DNA from: Rhodospirillales bacterium
GTDB taxonomy: Bacteria > Pseudomonadota > Alphaproteobacteria > Acetobacterales > Acetobacteraceae
Length of the DNA: 5,072 nucleotides
Direction of reading: 5' to 3'
Assembly: GCA_025350425.1 (NCBI GenBank)
Contig: JANXXW010000202.1
Coordinates: forward strand, 1 to 5,072
Of this stretch, positions 1 to 5,072 are shown in pieces. Every line of letters starts with the position of its first letter. The stretch's first letter is position 1. The translations under genes and the position numbers were made by a program. The notes beneath the pieces are model-generated. The model saw only the letters and a list, made by a program, of their open reading frames with translations, did no database searches and was not told the origin of the DNA.

Positions 1-9
1 CAGCAACAT
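1..9 (-). CDS. Possible start of the next gene (three codons visible)
   Basis: The dihydroorotase stop TGA (11-9) overlaps an ATG at 9-7 as TGATG, and the frame reads Met-Leu-Leu to the window edge. Such one-base overlaps are common between co-transcribed genes, so a further gene of this unit may begin here. Three codons cannot identify it, and a chance ATG is possible. Confidence 0.25.
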
Positions 10-1334
10 CACGCGAACCGCACCAGCCGTCCTTGGGGTGCGCCCAGCACCTCGTCGTCGCGCATGACGGCTTGGCCGCGGATGATGGTTGCCATGGGCC
101 AGCCGGTGACTTCCGTGCCGTCGAACGGGGTCCAGCCGATCGGGGAGGCGATCCAGCTATCCTCGATGCGGCGGCGGTGCTTGAGGTCCACCAGGGTGAA
201 ATCGGCGTCGTAGCCGGCGGCGATGCGGCCCTTGTTGATTGCGCCATACACGCGGGCCGGGCCGGCGCACATGAGGTCGATCATGCGGCCGAGGCTGAGG
301 CGGCCTTCATGGACGTGGTTCAGCATGATCGGCACCATGGTCTGCACGCCGGGCAGGCCGGCGGGGCAATCTGGCCAGGGCTTCAGCTTGTCGGCGCGCA
401 GATGGGGCGCGTGGTCTGAGCCGATGGTGTCTGCGGTGCCGTCGCGCACCGCAGCCCAGGCGGCCTCGTAATGATGGCGGCCGCGGATCGGCGGGTTCAT
501 CACCCCGCGACCGCCGAGCCGGTCATACACATCGGGCGCCCATTGCGTCAGGTGGTTCACCAGGATTTCCGCCGTGGCGATGTCGCGGTAGTCCTTGAGG
601 TAATCCAGTTCCTGCGCGGTTGAGACGTGCAGGATGTGGGCGGGCCGCCCGGTGCGGCGGGCCAGCGCCATCAGGCGGCGGGTGCCGAGGAACGCACATT
701 CCTCGTCGCGCCATTCCATGTGGCTGGAATAGGGGTCGCCGAGTTTGAACATCGGCCGCCGCTCGATCAGCCGGTATTCGTCCTCGCTGTGAAACGCGAT
801 CCGGCGCCGCCCGGCCTGCATGGCCAGCGCAAGATGCTCGTCATCCTCGATCAGCAGCGAGGAGGTGGAGCTGCCGGCGAAGATCTTCACCGCGCACACG
901 CCGTGCTCGAGCTCCAATTCGGCCAGGGTGGGCGTGTTGGCCTTGGTGCCGGCGACATACAGGCCGATGTCGCACCACGCCACCCGCTCGACGTAGTCGC
1001 GCTTCCAGGCGAGGCTGGCGGGGTCGGCGATCGGTGGGCTGGTGTTGGGCATGTCGAACACCGCGCAGATGCCGCCGAGCACGGCGGCGCGGGTGCCGGT
1101 CGGGATGCTCTCGATGGCGGGATTGCCGGGGTCCCGGAGATGGACGTGGGGGTCGATCAGGCCGGGCAGCACGTGCAGGCCCGTGGCGTCAATGGTCTGG
1201 TCCGCCGTGGCATCGGCACCGACGCCGATGGCGGCGATCCGGCCGTCGCGAACCGCGATGTCGAGCCGCTCGATGCCCCAGGGCAGCACGATATCGCCGC
1301 CGCGGATCAGCAGATCGTTATGTGGCATACCCAT
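9..1334 (-). CDS. pyrC: Dihydroorotase (class I type amidohydrolase)
   Basis: The product catalyses reversible cyclisation of carbamoyl-aspartate to dihydroorotate, the third step of pyrimidine synthesis, in the cytoplasm. The 441-residue protein shows the amidohydrolase metal set: DPHVHLRDPG (H63, H65), AVKIF (K150, the probable carboxylated lysine), FHSEDE (H182), HILHVS (H236) and GSDHAPH (D307). It also has the family's MPNT, NPPIR and GWTPFDG...VTGWP segments. Length fits class I-like alphaproteobacterial enzymes of about 440 residues. All ligands are present, so it should be active. It lies 6 bases behind asnB, not beside pyrB, so it could be a second copy. Allantoinase and hydantoinase are related alternatives, less likely because the C-terminal segments match the dihydroorotase group as I recall it. 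The start could also be the ATG two codons downstream. Confidence 0.85.
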   Translation of the reverse strand: MGMPHNDLLIRGGDIVLPWGIERLDIAVRDGRIAAIGVGADATADQTIDATGLHVLPGLIDPHVHLRDPGNPAIESIPTGTRAAVLGGICAVFDMPNTSPPIADPASLAWKRDYVERVAWCDIGLYVAGTKANTPTLAELELEHGVCAVKIFAGSSTSSLLIEDDEHLALAMQAGRRRIAFHSEDEYRLIERRPMFKLGDPYSSHMEWRDEECAFLGTRRLMALARRTGRPAHILHVSTAQELDYLKDYRDIATAEILVNHLTQWAPDVYDRLGGRGVMNPPIRGRHHYEAAWAAVRDGTADTIGSDHAPHLRADKLKPWPDCPAGLPGVQTMVPIMLNHVHEGRLSLGRMIDLMCAGPARVYGAINKGRIAAGYDADFTLVDLKHRRRIEDSWIASPIGWTPFDGTEVTGWPMATIIRGQAVMRDDEVLGAPQGRLVRFA

Positions 1335-1337
1335 GTT

Positions 1338-1342
1338 TCCTC
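1338..1342 (-). promoter_or_regulatory. Shine-Dalgarno GAGGA for dihydroorotase, overlapping the asnB stop
   Basis: The minus strand reads TGAGGAAACATG: the asnB stop TGA supplies the first bases of GAGGA, which lies just before the ATG at 1334. A second in-frame ATG at 1328 sits at a longer spacing, so the exact start is uncertain by two codons. The arrangement favours translational coupling of asnB and the dihydroorotase gene. Confidence 0.65.
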
Positions 1343-3122
1343 AGTGCGCCGAAAGCGTTTCAAATACATCTCCTGCGGGGGCGAGACCGAGGATGTGGGT
1401 GCGGTGCCACAGCGCGTAGAACAGCAGCACCCAGGCGCCGAACCCGGTGCGCCCGCGCTGGCCGGCGGTGCGGAACAGGGCCGCCACCCGCGCGGGATCG
1501 GCGATTTCGGCGATGCCGGGCTGGGCTGCGACCAGCGGGCCGAGGCGGCCGCCCTGCTCGGCGATCCAGCGCCCGACCGGCACGGTGAAGCCTTGCTTTT
1601 TGGCGAATGGCTGGGCCGCCGGGCAATTGCGTTCGAGCCAGCGCCGCAACAAATATTTGCCCATGCCGCGCCGCACCTTCAGCCCGTCCGGCAGCCGGAA
1701 CGATGCCGCCGCCACGCCGCGATCGAGGAACGGCGTGCGGCCCTCGATGGCGTGCGCCATCAGGCAGCGGTCGATCTTGAGCAGCAGGTCGTGCGGCAGC
1801 CAATCCGCCACATCGGTCGCCTGGGCGATCTGCAGGCGCGAGCGGGGTAGTTGCCCGGCGCCGGCCAGGGCGGCATGGGCCTCGGCTGCGGCGATGCCGT
1901 CGCGCCAGGCGGCCGGACGGGTCCGCAGCACGTCGAGCTTGTCGAAATTGCCGCGCGCCCGCATCACCTGCCCGCCGAGCCACCAGGGCCGCATGGCGGT
2001 GCGGTAGCGGCCATAGCCGGCGAACAGCTCGTCACCGCCCTCGCCGGACAGCACCACCTTGACGTCCTGGGCGGCGCGGCGGGCCAGGAACCAGGTGGGG
2101 ATGATGGCAAAGTCGGCCGCCGGATCGTCCATGCAGGCGACGATCTCGGGCAGGTGCTCCCACATCATCGCGGCCGTTATCTCGACCGTCTCGTGGTTGG
2201 CGCCGAGTGCCGTGGCGAGGCGGGCCGCCTGGGGCCGCTCATCGGCTACGTCGGTGTCAGCGAAACCCGCCGTGTAGGCCAGCACCGGGGCGGAGTTCAG
2301 CCGCGCCATCTGGGTCAGCAGCACCGCGCTGTCGATGCCGCCCGAGAGGAACATGCCGTACGGCACGTCGCTGCGCTGGTGCAGGTCGACACTTTCGGCG
2401 AGTGCAGCGTCGAGCCGAGCCAGTGCCGCGTCCTCGGTGATGTCCTCCGGGCCGCCTTCGGGCAGGGCTGGAAGGCGCGAACGCTCCAGCACGCGGCCAT
2501 CGGCGCAGGTCAGTGTTTCGCCTGGGAGCACGCGGTGGATGCCCTCGAAGATGGTCTCGGCGCCGGAGGTGAACTGGACTTGCAGTAACTCGTCCCGCGC
2601 GGCGGCGCGCAGGCGGCGCGGTGCGAGGCCCGCGGCCAGCAGCGCCTGCGCCTCGGAGGCGAAGGCGAGGCCGGTTTCGGTGGTGCAGATATAGAGCGGC
2701 TTGATGCCGAACGGATCGCGCGAGAGGGTGACGGTGCGGTCGGCGCGTTCGTGGATGGCGATGGCGTACATGCCGCGCAGATGGGCTGTAAAGCCGGTGC
2801 CGTCGCGCCGCCACAGATGCAGCGGCGGCTCGTTGTCGCTGCGGGTGGCGAAGCGCACGCCGGGAAGTTCGTCGTACAGCTCACGATAGTTATAGATCTC
2901 GCCGTTGCCCACGAGCGTCGCTGAAGCGGCAAACAGCGGCTGGTCGCCGCCGGCCACGTCGATGATGGCGAGGCGGTTGTGCACCAGCGCCACCCGCCCG
3001 ACGACGTGGTGCCCGCTGCCATCGGGGCCACGATGTGCCAGCGCCTTGGCCAGTGCGGCGAGCTGGGCCGGCTGTGGCGGCAGCGCACCCGGAGCGGCAA
3101 CGATGCCGGCGATGCCGCACAT
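1341..3122 (-). CDS. asnB: Asparagine synthase (glutamine-hydrolysing)
   Basis: The cytoplasmic enzyme makes asparagine from aspartate, ATP and glutamine. The 593-residue product has the two domains of the AsnB family. The N-terminal glutaminase domain starts MCGIAGIV, with the Cys2 nucleophile, then RGPDG (31-35), HNRLAIID (48-55), GNGEIYN (72-78) and SDNE (95-98), which hold the glutamine-binding Arg, Asn and Asp. The synthetase domain has the ATP pyrophosphatase motif LSGGIDS (259-265) and LSGEGGDELFAGY (358-370), then EGRTPFLD and GMGKYLLR further on. Length is normal and nothing looks broken. The start is fixed because Cys2 must become N-terminal. The ATG lacks a Shine-Dalgarno. Six bases separate its stop from the dihydroorotase gene, implying an operon. 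Asparagine supply is the likely role; related amidotransferases also modify peptides or polysaccharides, and context does not exclude this. Confidence 0.93.
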   Translation of the reverse strand: MCGIAGIVAAPGALPPQPAQLAALAKALAHRGPDGSGHHVVGRVALVHNRLAIIDVAGGDQPLFAASATLVGNGEIYNYRELYDELPGVRFATRSDNEPPLHLWRRDGTGFTAHLRGMYAIAIHERADRTVTLSRDPFGIKPLYICTTETGLAFASEAQALLAAGLAPRRLRAAARDELLQVQFTSGAETIFEGIHRVLPGETLTCADGRVLERSRLPALPEGGPEDITEDAALARLDAALAESVDLHQRSDVPYGMFLSGGIDSAVLLTQMARLNSAPVLAYTAGFADTDVADERPQAARLATALGANHETVEITAAMMWEHLPEIVACMDDPAADFAIIPTWFLARRAAQDVKVVLSGEGGDELFAGYGRYRTAMRPWWLGGQVMRARGNFDKLDVLRTRPAAWRDGIAAAEAHAALAGAGQLPRSRLQIAQATDVADWLPHDLLLKIDRCLMAHAIEGRTPFLDRGVAAASFRLPDGLKVRRGMGKYLLRRWLERNCPAAQPFAKKQGFTVPVGRWIAEQGGRLGPLVAAQPGIAEIADPARVAALFRTAGQRGRTGFGAWVLLFYALWHRTHILGLAPAGDVFETLSAH

Positions 3123-3171
3123 CAGAAGGAGCCGGGCATCAGACGAAGCCGGGCGTCAGAGGGTGGCGGGG
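3121..3171. repeat. 17-bp imperfect tandem repeat running into the asnB start
   Basis: Plus-strand units 3121-3137 (ATCAGAAGGAGCCGGGC) and 3138-3154 (ATCAGACGAAGCCGGGC) match at 15 of 17 positions. A third, degenerate unit at 3155-3171 matches at about 12 of 17. The first unit overlaps the asnB ATG (3122-3120). On the coding strand the sequence just before the ATG is pyrimidine-rich (GGCTCCTTCTG) and has no Shine-Dalgarno. It may be an operator-like repeat or simple local duplication. Confidence 0.65.
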
Positions 3172-3229
3172 CAGGATGGACCATGGCGGCGTGTAGCATC
3201 GGGGAGCGGGGGATGTCTCGTGTGCCCAT
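3122..3229 (-). CDS. Possible 35-codon leader reading frame before asnB
   Basis: An open frame from the ATG at 3229 (in-frame ATGs also at 3199 and 3184) ends in a TGA whose last base is the first base of the asnB ATG (TGATG). It starts 14 bases after the DUF6362-like stop. asnB itself lacks a Shine-Dalgarno, so reinitiation from this frame would be one way to translate it. Against it: none of its ATGs has a well-spaced Shine-Dalgarno (only GGGGG abutting the first), the product is unrecognised, and it has no Asn codons of the kind expected of an attenuating leader. In GC-rich DNA a frame this short is common by chance. Confidence 0.2.
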   Translation of the reverse strand: MGTRDIPRSPMLHAAMVHPAPPPSDARLRLMPGSF

Positions 3230-3235
3230 CCCCCG
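3207..3235. repeat. GC-rich 9-bp stem-loop after the DUF6362-like gene
   Basis: CGGGGGATG at 3207-3215 pairs perfectly with CATCCCCCG at 3227-3235 around an 11-base loop. It begins nine bases past the DUF6362-like stop codon, where a terminator would be expected. Neither strand has a following run of T, so it is not a canonical intrinsic terminator. It could protect a 3' end, pause polymerase or act in the asnB leader. The structure is clear; its role is inferred. Confidence 0.6.
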
Positions 3236-3243
3236 GTAGTGTC

Positions 3244-3912
3244 TCAGCGGCGCAGAGCCGCGACGATGAGGCCGATGCCCTGGGCGTGCCAGCGCTGCAC
3301 CGCCTTGTGGTCGGCGCCCATGGCGAGGCCCAGGCGGCGCCAGCTGTAGACGTGGCGTTCGGTGGTGGGGCTGACCAGCGAGCGGGCGCCGACGATGCGG
3401 CGGAGCACGTGGCGGTCACGCGGGATCAGTGCCAGCCACGCCCATGCCTCATCCATACGGTCGATGCGGGCGCTGTCGGGCGGCTGCGGGCGGAGCCGTG
3501 TGGCGTCGGCGGTTGGGATGTCGCGGGCCTTGATGGCGCTGGCGAGCACCTCGAAGCTGCTGGTGCGCAGGCGGGTGGAGTGGCCGGTATCGGGCAGGCA
3601 TAGCAGCGTAGTGCCGGCCTCCTCCAGCCGATAGACCACCGCTGCGGCATCGAGCGGCGTGCCGATATTTGCGCCATAGGTCGCGCCACGGGGTGCGCCA
3701 TTGGGTGCGCCACGGGATGCGCCATGCGGGCGGGGCAGGGCGTCCGGGAAGTGGCGTCTGGCGCCGAAGCCACCGGGGAGTTCGGTACCCGCGCCATGTT
3801 CCCCTGGCTTTGCCAGGGAACATGGCGCGGTACGCACCCCCCGTGTTGCGCCAAAGTCTGCGCCATTCGTTGCGCCATATATTGCGCCATGGTGGGTGAC
3901 GAGCTTGATCAT
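3244..3912 (-). CDS. DUF6362-like protein with N-terminal Gly-Ala-x-x repeat region
   Basis: The 222-residue product has two parts. Residues about 88-222 resemble DUF6362: a VVYRLEEAGTTLLCLP start, a RPQPPDSARIDRMDEAWAWL middle, and a C-terminal helix-turn-helix-like segment around WRRLGLAMGADHKAVQRWH (about 191-209). Residues 9-25 and 64-84 are Gly-Ala-x-x tetrapeptide repeats, separated by a linker partly encoded by a long hairpin. This N-terminal third is not part of the usual domain and looks low-complexity and disordered. The start is chosen because the ATG overlaps the upstream ATPase stop (ATGA) and is preceded by GGAG seven bases away (3923-3920). The pairing with a RepA-like ATPase suggests a phage or plasmid module. 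DNA binding is inferred from the fold-like motif, and no specific function is known. The family name is from memory, so moderately sure; the coding frame itself is well supported. Confidence 0.72.
   Translation of the reverse strand: MIKLVTHHGAIYGATNGADFGATRGVRTAPCSLAKPGEHGAGTELPGGFGARRHFPDALPRPHGASRGAPNGAPRGATYGANIGTPLDAAAVVYRLEEAGTTLLCLPDTGHSTRLRTSSFEVLASAIKARDIPTADATRLRPQPPDSARIDRMDEAWAWLALIPRDRHVLRRIVGARSLVSPTTERHVYSWRRLGLAMGADHKAVQRWHAQGIGLIVAALRR
3670..3725 (-). repeat. 12-bp direct repeat array B (five copies, core TGGCGC)
   Basis: The plus-strand core GCGCCA begins at 3671, 3683, 3695, 3707 and 3719, again at exactly 12-bp steps. A degenerate sixth position (GTGCCG) lies at 3659. Coding-strand units are ATGGCGCATCCC, GTGGCGCACCCA, ATGGCGCACCCC, GTGGCGCGACCT and ATGGCGCAAATA. 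It encodes GASR-GAPN-GAPR-GATY-GANI followed by GTPL. It shares its core and period with array A but has different, more Pro-coding filler. The two arrays are offset by 129 bp, which is a multiple of three but not of twelve. Confidence 0.9.
3785..3833. repeat. Long near-perfect hairpin between the two 12-bp arrays
   Basis: The arms pair as 3802-3808 with 3812-3818 (7 bp), then 3789-3800 with 3819-3830 (12 bp), then 3785-3787 with 3831-3833 (3 bp). There is a three-base TTT loop (3809-3811 on the plus strand) and only two single-base bulges, C3801 and C3788, both in the left arm. That is 22 base pairs over 49 bases. Both arms contain the ATGGCGC core of the flanking arrays, once in each orientation. 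It falls within the open reading frame (residues about 27-43 of the DUF6362-like protein). No U-tract follows on either strand, so it is not an intrinsic terminator. It could be a cruciform or RNA structure, or an in-frame palindromic insertion element. Confidence 0.9.
3847..3890 (-). repeat. 12-bp direct repeat array A (four copies, core TGGCGCA)
   Basis: The plus-strand core GCGCCA begins at 3848, 3860, 3872 and 3884, exactly 12 bp apart. Read on the coding strand the units are ATGGCGCAATAT, ATGGCGCAACGA, ATGGCGCAGACT and TTGGCGCAACAC: a constant TGGCGCA and variable remaining positions. In the DUF6362-like frame this encodes GAIY-GATN-GADF-GATR. The array lies about 20 bases inside the gene start. 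Conservation of the DNA core, with variable filler, could reflect recent tandem expansion, a protein-binding array, or both. Confidence 0.9.
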
Positions 3913-5072
3913 TGCTGTTCTCCGGTATGGGTCATGCTGGGTCGTTTGGCGTCGATCACGCGGATGCCGACGCGGTCCTTGCGTTGGCGCGTGTCGTGGT
4001 AGGTTTCCTCACGCAGCAGCCCGGCGCGGAGCCAGGCGGCGATCAGGCGGGCGGCTTCGGGCTCGCCGATGGCCAATTGGTCCACCAGCACGAACCCGAC
4101 CCAGCGCCCGGCCGCGCGGCCCCGCTTGGCTGCGTACGCCATGCCGTCGCCAGGGCCTGCCGCAATGGCATCGAGCGCCTGGTTCAGCGCCGCCGGAGAC
4201 AGCGATGCGGCAAGCGCCGGCGGCTTCCAGGGCACCATGACCGCGACATCGTCGCCATGCGGGTAATCCGGCGTGCCGTTGCCGAGCCGTACGCCATCGA
4301 GGCGGAACCAGGCGGCGCCACTGGCATGGGCCGCGAGGTTGGCCTTGGCGTCGTCCAGCCGCACATGACGCCAGCGCTGCGCCGGATCGACCGAGAGCCG
4401 CTCCGCTTCCGCCTCGCCCATCGGGCTCAGCACGGCGACGTTGCGGGCCGCATCGGTCAGTGCGCGGGCGCCGCGTGCCGCCTCCACATCGGCCATGCCG
4501 TTGGCACCGGCACCCTTGCGGACGTGATGCACCAGCAGCACGGCGCAGCGCGCGGCCTCGGCGATCTCGGCCCACGCGATGATGGCGGCGTCGATCTGGG
4601 CGTTGCTGTTCTCATCGAGCCGGTGGCATTTCACGAACGGGTCCACCACGATCAAGCCGATGCCCCGCGCCTGTGCCTCGGCGGTCACGGCGGCGCGGTC
4701 GGGATGGGCCACGCGGCCGAACCCGGCCTCATCCAGCTCCGCCATCACCAGGCCGCGGGTGCGGCCGGAATGCAGGAACAGCCGGCCGGCGATGGCGTGG
4801 GCGGGGATGTCGTGGCGAAGCATCAGGGCGGCGAGCCTACGGTCTGTCTCGTCGGCGGGGTCTTCGAGGTTGAACACCCAGGCGGGGCAGGATTGATGCA
4901 CGGCCTCACCCAGGAACGCCCGTCCGGTGGCCAGGCACACCGCCTGCCCCAGCGCCAAGGCCGATTTGCCGACCCCGCCCGGCGCCACCATCACGCTGAC
5001 GAAGCCACGGATCAGCCGGCGGCCATACAGCCACGCCCGCGGCGGGATTTCGCCCGGTGCGCGCAGGCTGGC
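3909..5072 (-). CDS. RepA-like AAA family ATPase (hexameric helicase-type RecA fold), 5' end outside window
   Basis: Partial gene: the frame is open to the window edge, giving 387 visible residues. Upstream of the GTG/ATG pair at 4994-4989 the frame reads IPPRAWLYGRRLIRGF before the Walker A motif. This lead-in is typical of the family, so the true start lies beyond 5072. Visible motifs in order are Walker A APGGVGKS (visible residues 30-37), a FNLEDP segment, Walker B GLIVVDPF (about 139-146), the VHHVRKGAG motif (about 181-189), and an RGARALTDAARN segment that in the family follows the catalytic core. The C-terminal 150 residues (DDAKANLA...AAWFRL...LGNG) match the usual tail, ending in a possible winged-helix-like region. 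Family knowledge: such proteins resemble RepA replicative helicases of plasmids and occur in prophages and integrative elements. A role in element replication is inferred. The stop overlaps the next start as ATGA. Confidence 0.85.
   Translation of the reverse strand, partial: ASLRAPGEIPPRAWLYGRRLIRGFVSVMVAPGGVGKSALALGQAVCLATGRAFLGEAVHQSCPAWVFNLEDPADETDRRLAALMLRHDIPAHAIAGRLFLHSGRTRGLVMAELDEAGFGRVAHPDRAAVTAEAQARGIGLIVVDPFVKCHRLDENSNAQIDAAIIAWAEIAEAARCAVLLVHHVRKGAGANGMADVEAARGARALTDAARNVAVLSPMGEAEAERLSVDPAQRWRHVRLDDAKANLAAHASGAAWFRLDGVRLGNGTPDYPHGDDVAVMVPWKPPALAASLSPAALNQALDAIAAGPGDGMAYAAKRGRAAGRWVGFVLVDQLAIGEPEAARLIAAWLRAGLLREETYHDTRQRKDRVGIRVIDAKRPSMTHTGEQQ
3920..3923 (-). promoter_or_regulatory. 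Shine-Dalgarno GGAG for the DUF6362-like gene
   Basis: GGAG on the minus strand lies seven bases before the ATG at 3912, inside the 3' end of the ATPase gene. Together with the ATGA overlap it fixes the start upstream of the Gly-Ala-x-x repeats, so the repeats are translated rather than being untranslated leader. It also implies translational coupling to the ATPase. Confidence 0.7.

Noticed and set aside
9..1334. Allantoinase or hydantoinase instead of dihydroorotase
   Set aside because: These share the metal ligands, but the MPNT, NPPIR and GWTPFDG/VTGWP segments and overall length fit the dihydroorotase group better; kept only as an alternative.
627..1850. 407-codon plus-strand open frame opposite dihydroorotase and asnB
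   Set aside because: It spans antisense to two well-supported genes, has a Gly/Ala/Arg/His-rich composition with no recognisable domain, and is typical of GC-rich shadow frames.
1851..2588. 245-codon plus-strand open frame opposite asnB
   Set aside because: Antisense to the conserved synthetase domain of asnB; no motif or domain recognised.
3123..3243. Sigma-70 promoter for asnB
   Set aside because: No pair of -35 and -10 elements with acceptable spacing could be seen in this GC-rich stretch.
3785..3833. Intrinsic terminator
   Set aside because: No T-run follows the stem on either strand and it lies early inside an open, supported gene.
3426..3890. Alternative minus-strand frame with MAxx repeats as the real gene
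   Set aside because: The DUF6362-like domain, Shine-Dalgarno and ATGA overlap all support the GAxx frame; the MAxx peptide is the 12-bp array read one frame over.
3670..3890. CRISPR array
   Set aside because: The period is 12 bp with 4-5 bp of filler, far too short for repeat-spacer units, and the arrays are coding.
3669..3899. Plus-strand frame with RHxx repeats
   Set aside because: It is the antisense reading of the same 12-bp arrays and has no domain or ribosome-binding site.
3909..4994. GTG at 4994 as the start of the ATPase gene
   Set aside because: The frame continues to the window edge and the upstream residues (IPPRAWLYG, LIRGF) are the family's usual lead-in to Walker A, so the gene is truncated by the window.

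Overview
The window is GC-rich, densely coding DNA. All recognisable genes lie on the minus strand, so transcription runs from high to low coordinates. Codon use, the 'IPPRxWLYG...APGGVGKS' replication-type ATPase, the DUF6362-like partner and the rhizobial/acetic-acid-bacterial style of the dihydroorotase all suggest an alphaproteobacterium, plausibly Rhodospirillales/Acetobacteraceae. This placement comes from recalled family resemblance, not from a search.

The window has two functional halves. The upstream half (about 5072 down to 3244) is accessory in character. It holds a RepA-like RecA-fold AAA ATPase whose N-terminus lies beyond the window edge. This overlaps by ATGA a second gene whose C-terminal two thirds look like DUF6362, a small helix-turn-helix-type protein seen in phage and plasmid-like modules. 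The N-terminal third of that second gene is unusual: two arrays of an exact 12-bp period (core TGGCGCA on the coding strand) encode a Gly-Ala-x-x tetrapeptide repeat, and between them sits a long near-perfect hairpin.

The downstream half is core metabolism. It holds a class B (glutamine-hydrolysing) asparagine synthetase with a complete catalytic set, followed 6 bases later by a class I-type dihydroorotase with all metal ligands. The dihydroorotase Shine-Dalgarno overlaps the asnB stop codon, so the two are probably one transcriptional and translational unit. A further gene may start at the left edge, overlapping the dihydroorotase stop as TGATG.

The halves are separated by a 121-bp non-coding stretch (3123-3243). 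It contains a GC-rich stem-loop just after the DUF6362-like gene, a 17-bp imperfect tandem repeat running into the asnB start, and a short possible leader reading frame whose stop overlaps the asnB ATG. No tRNA, integrase, attachment site, CRISPR array or intrinsic terminator with a U-tract was seen. The best candidates for something undescribed are the 12-bp array/hairpin/12-bp array structure inside the DUF6362-like gene and the asnB leader region.
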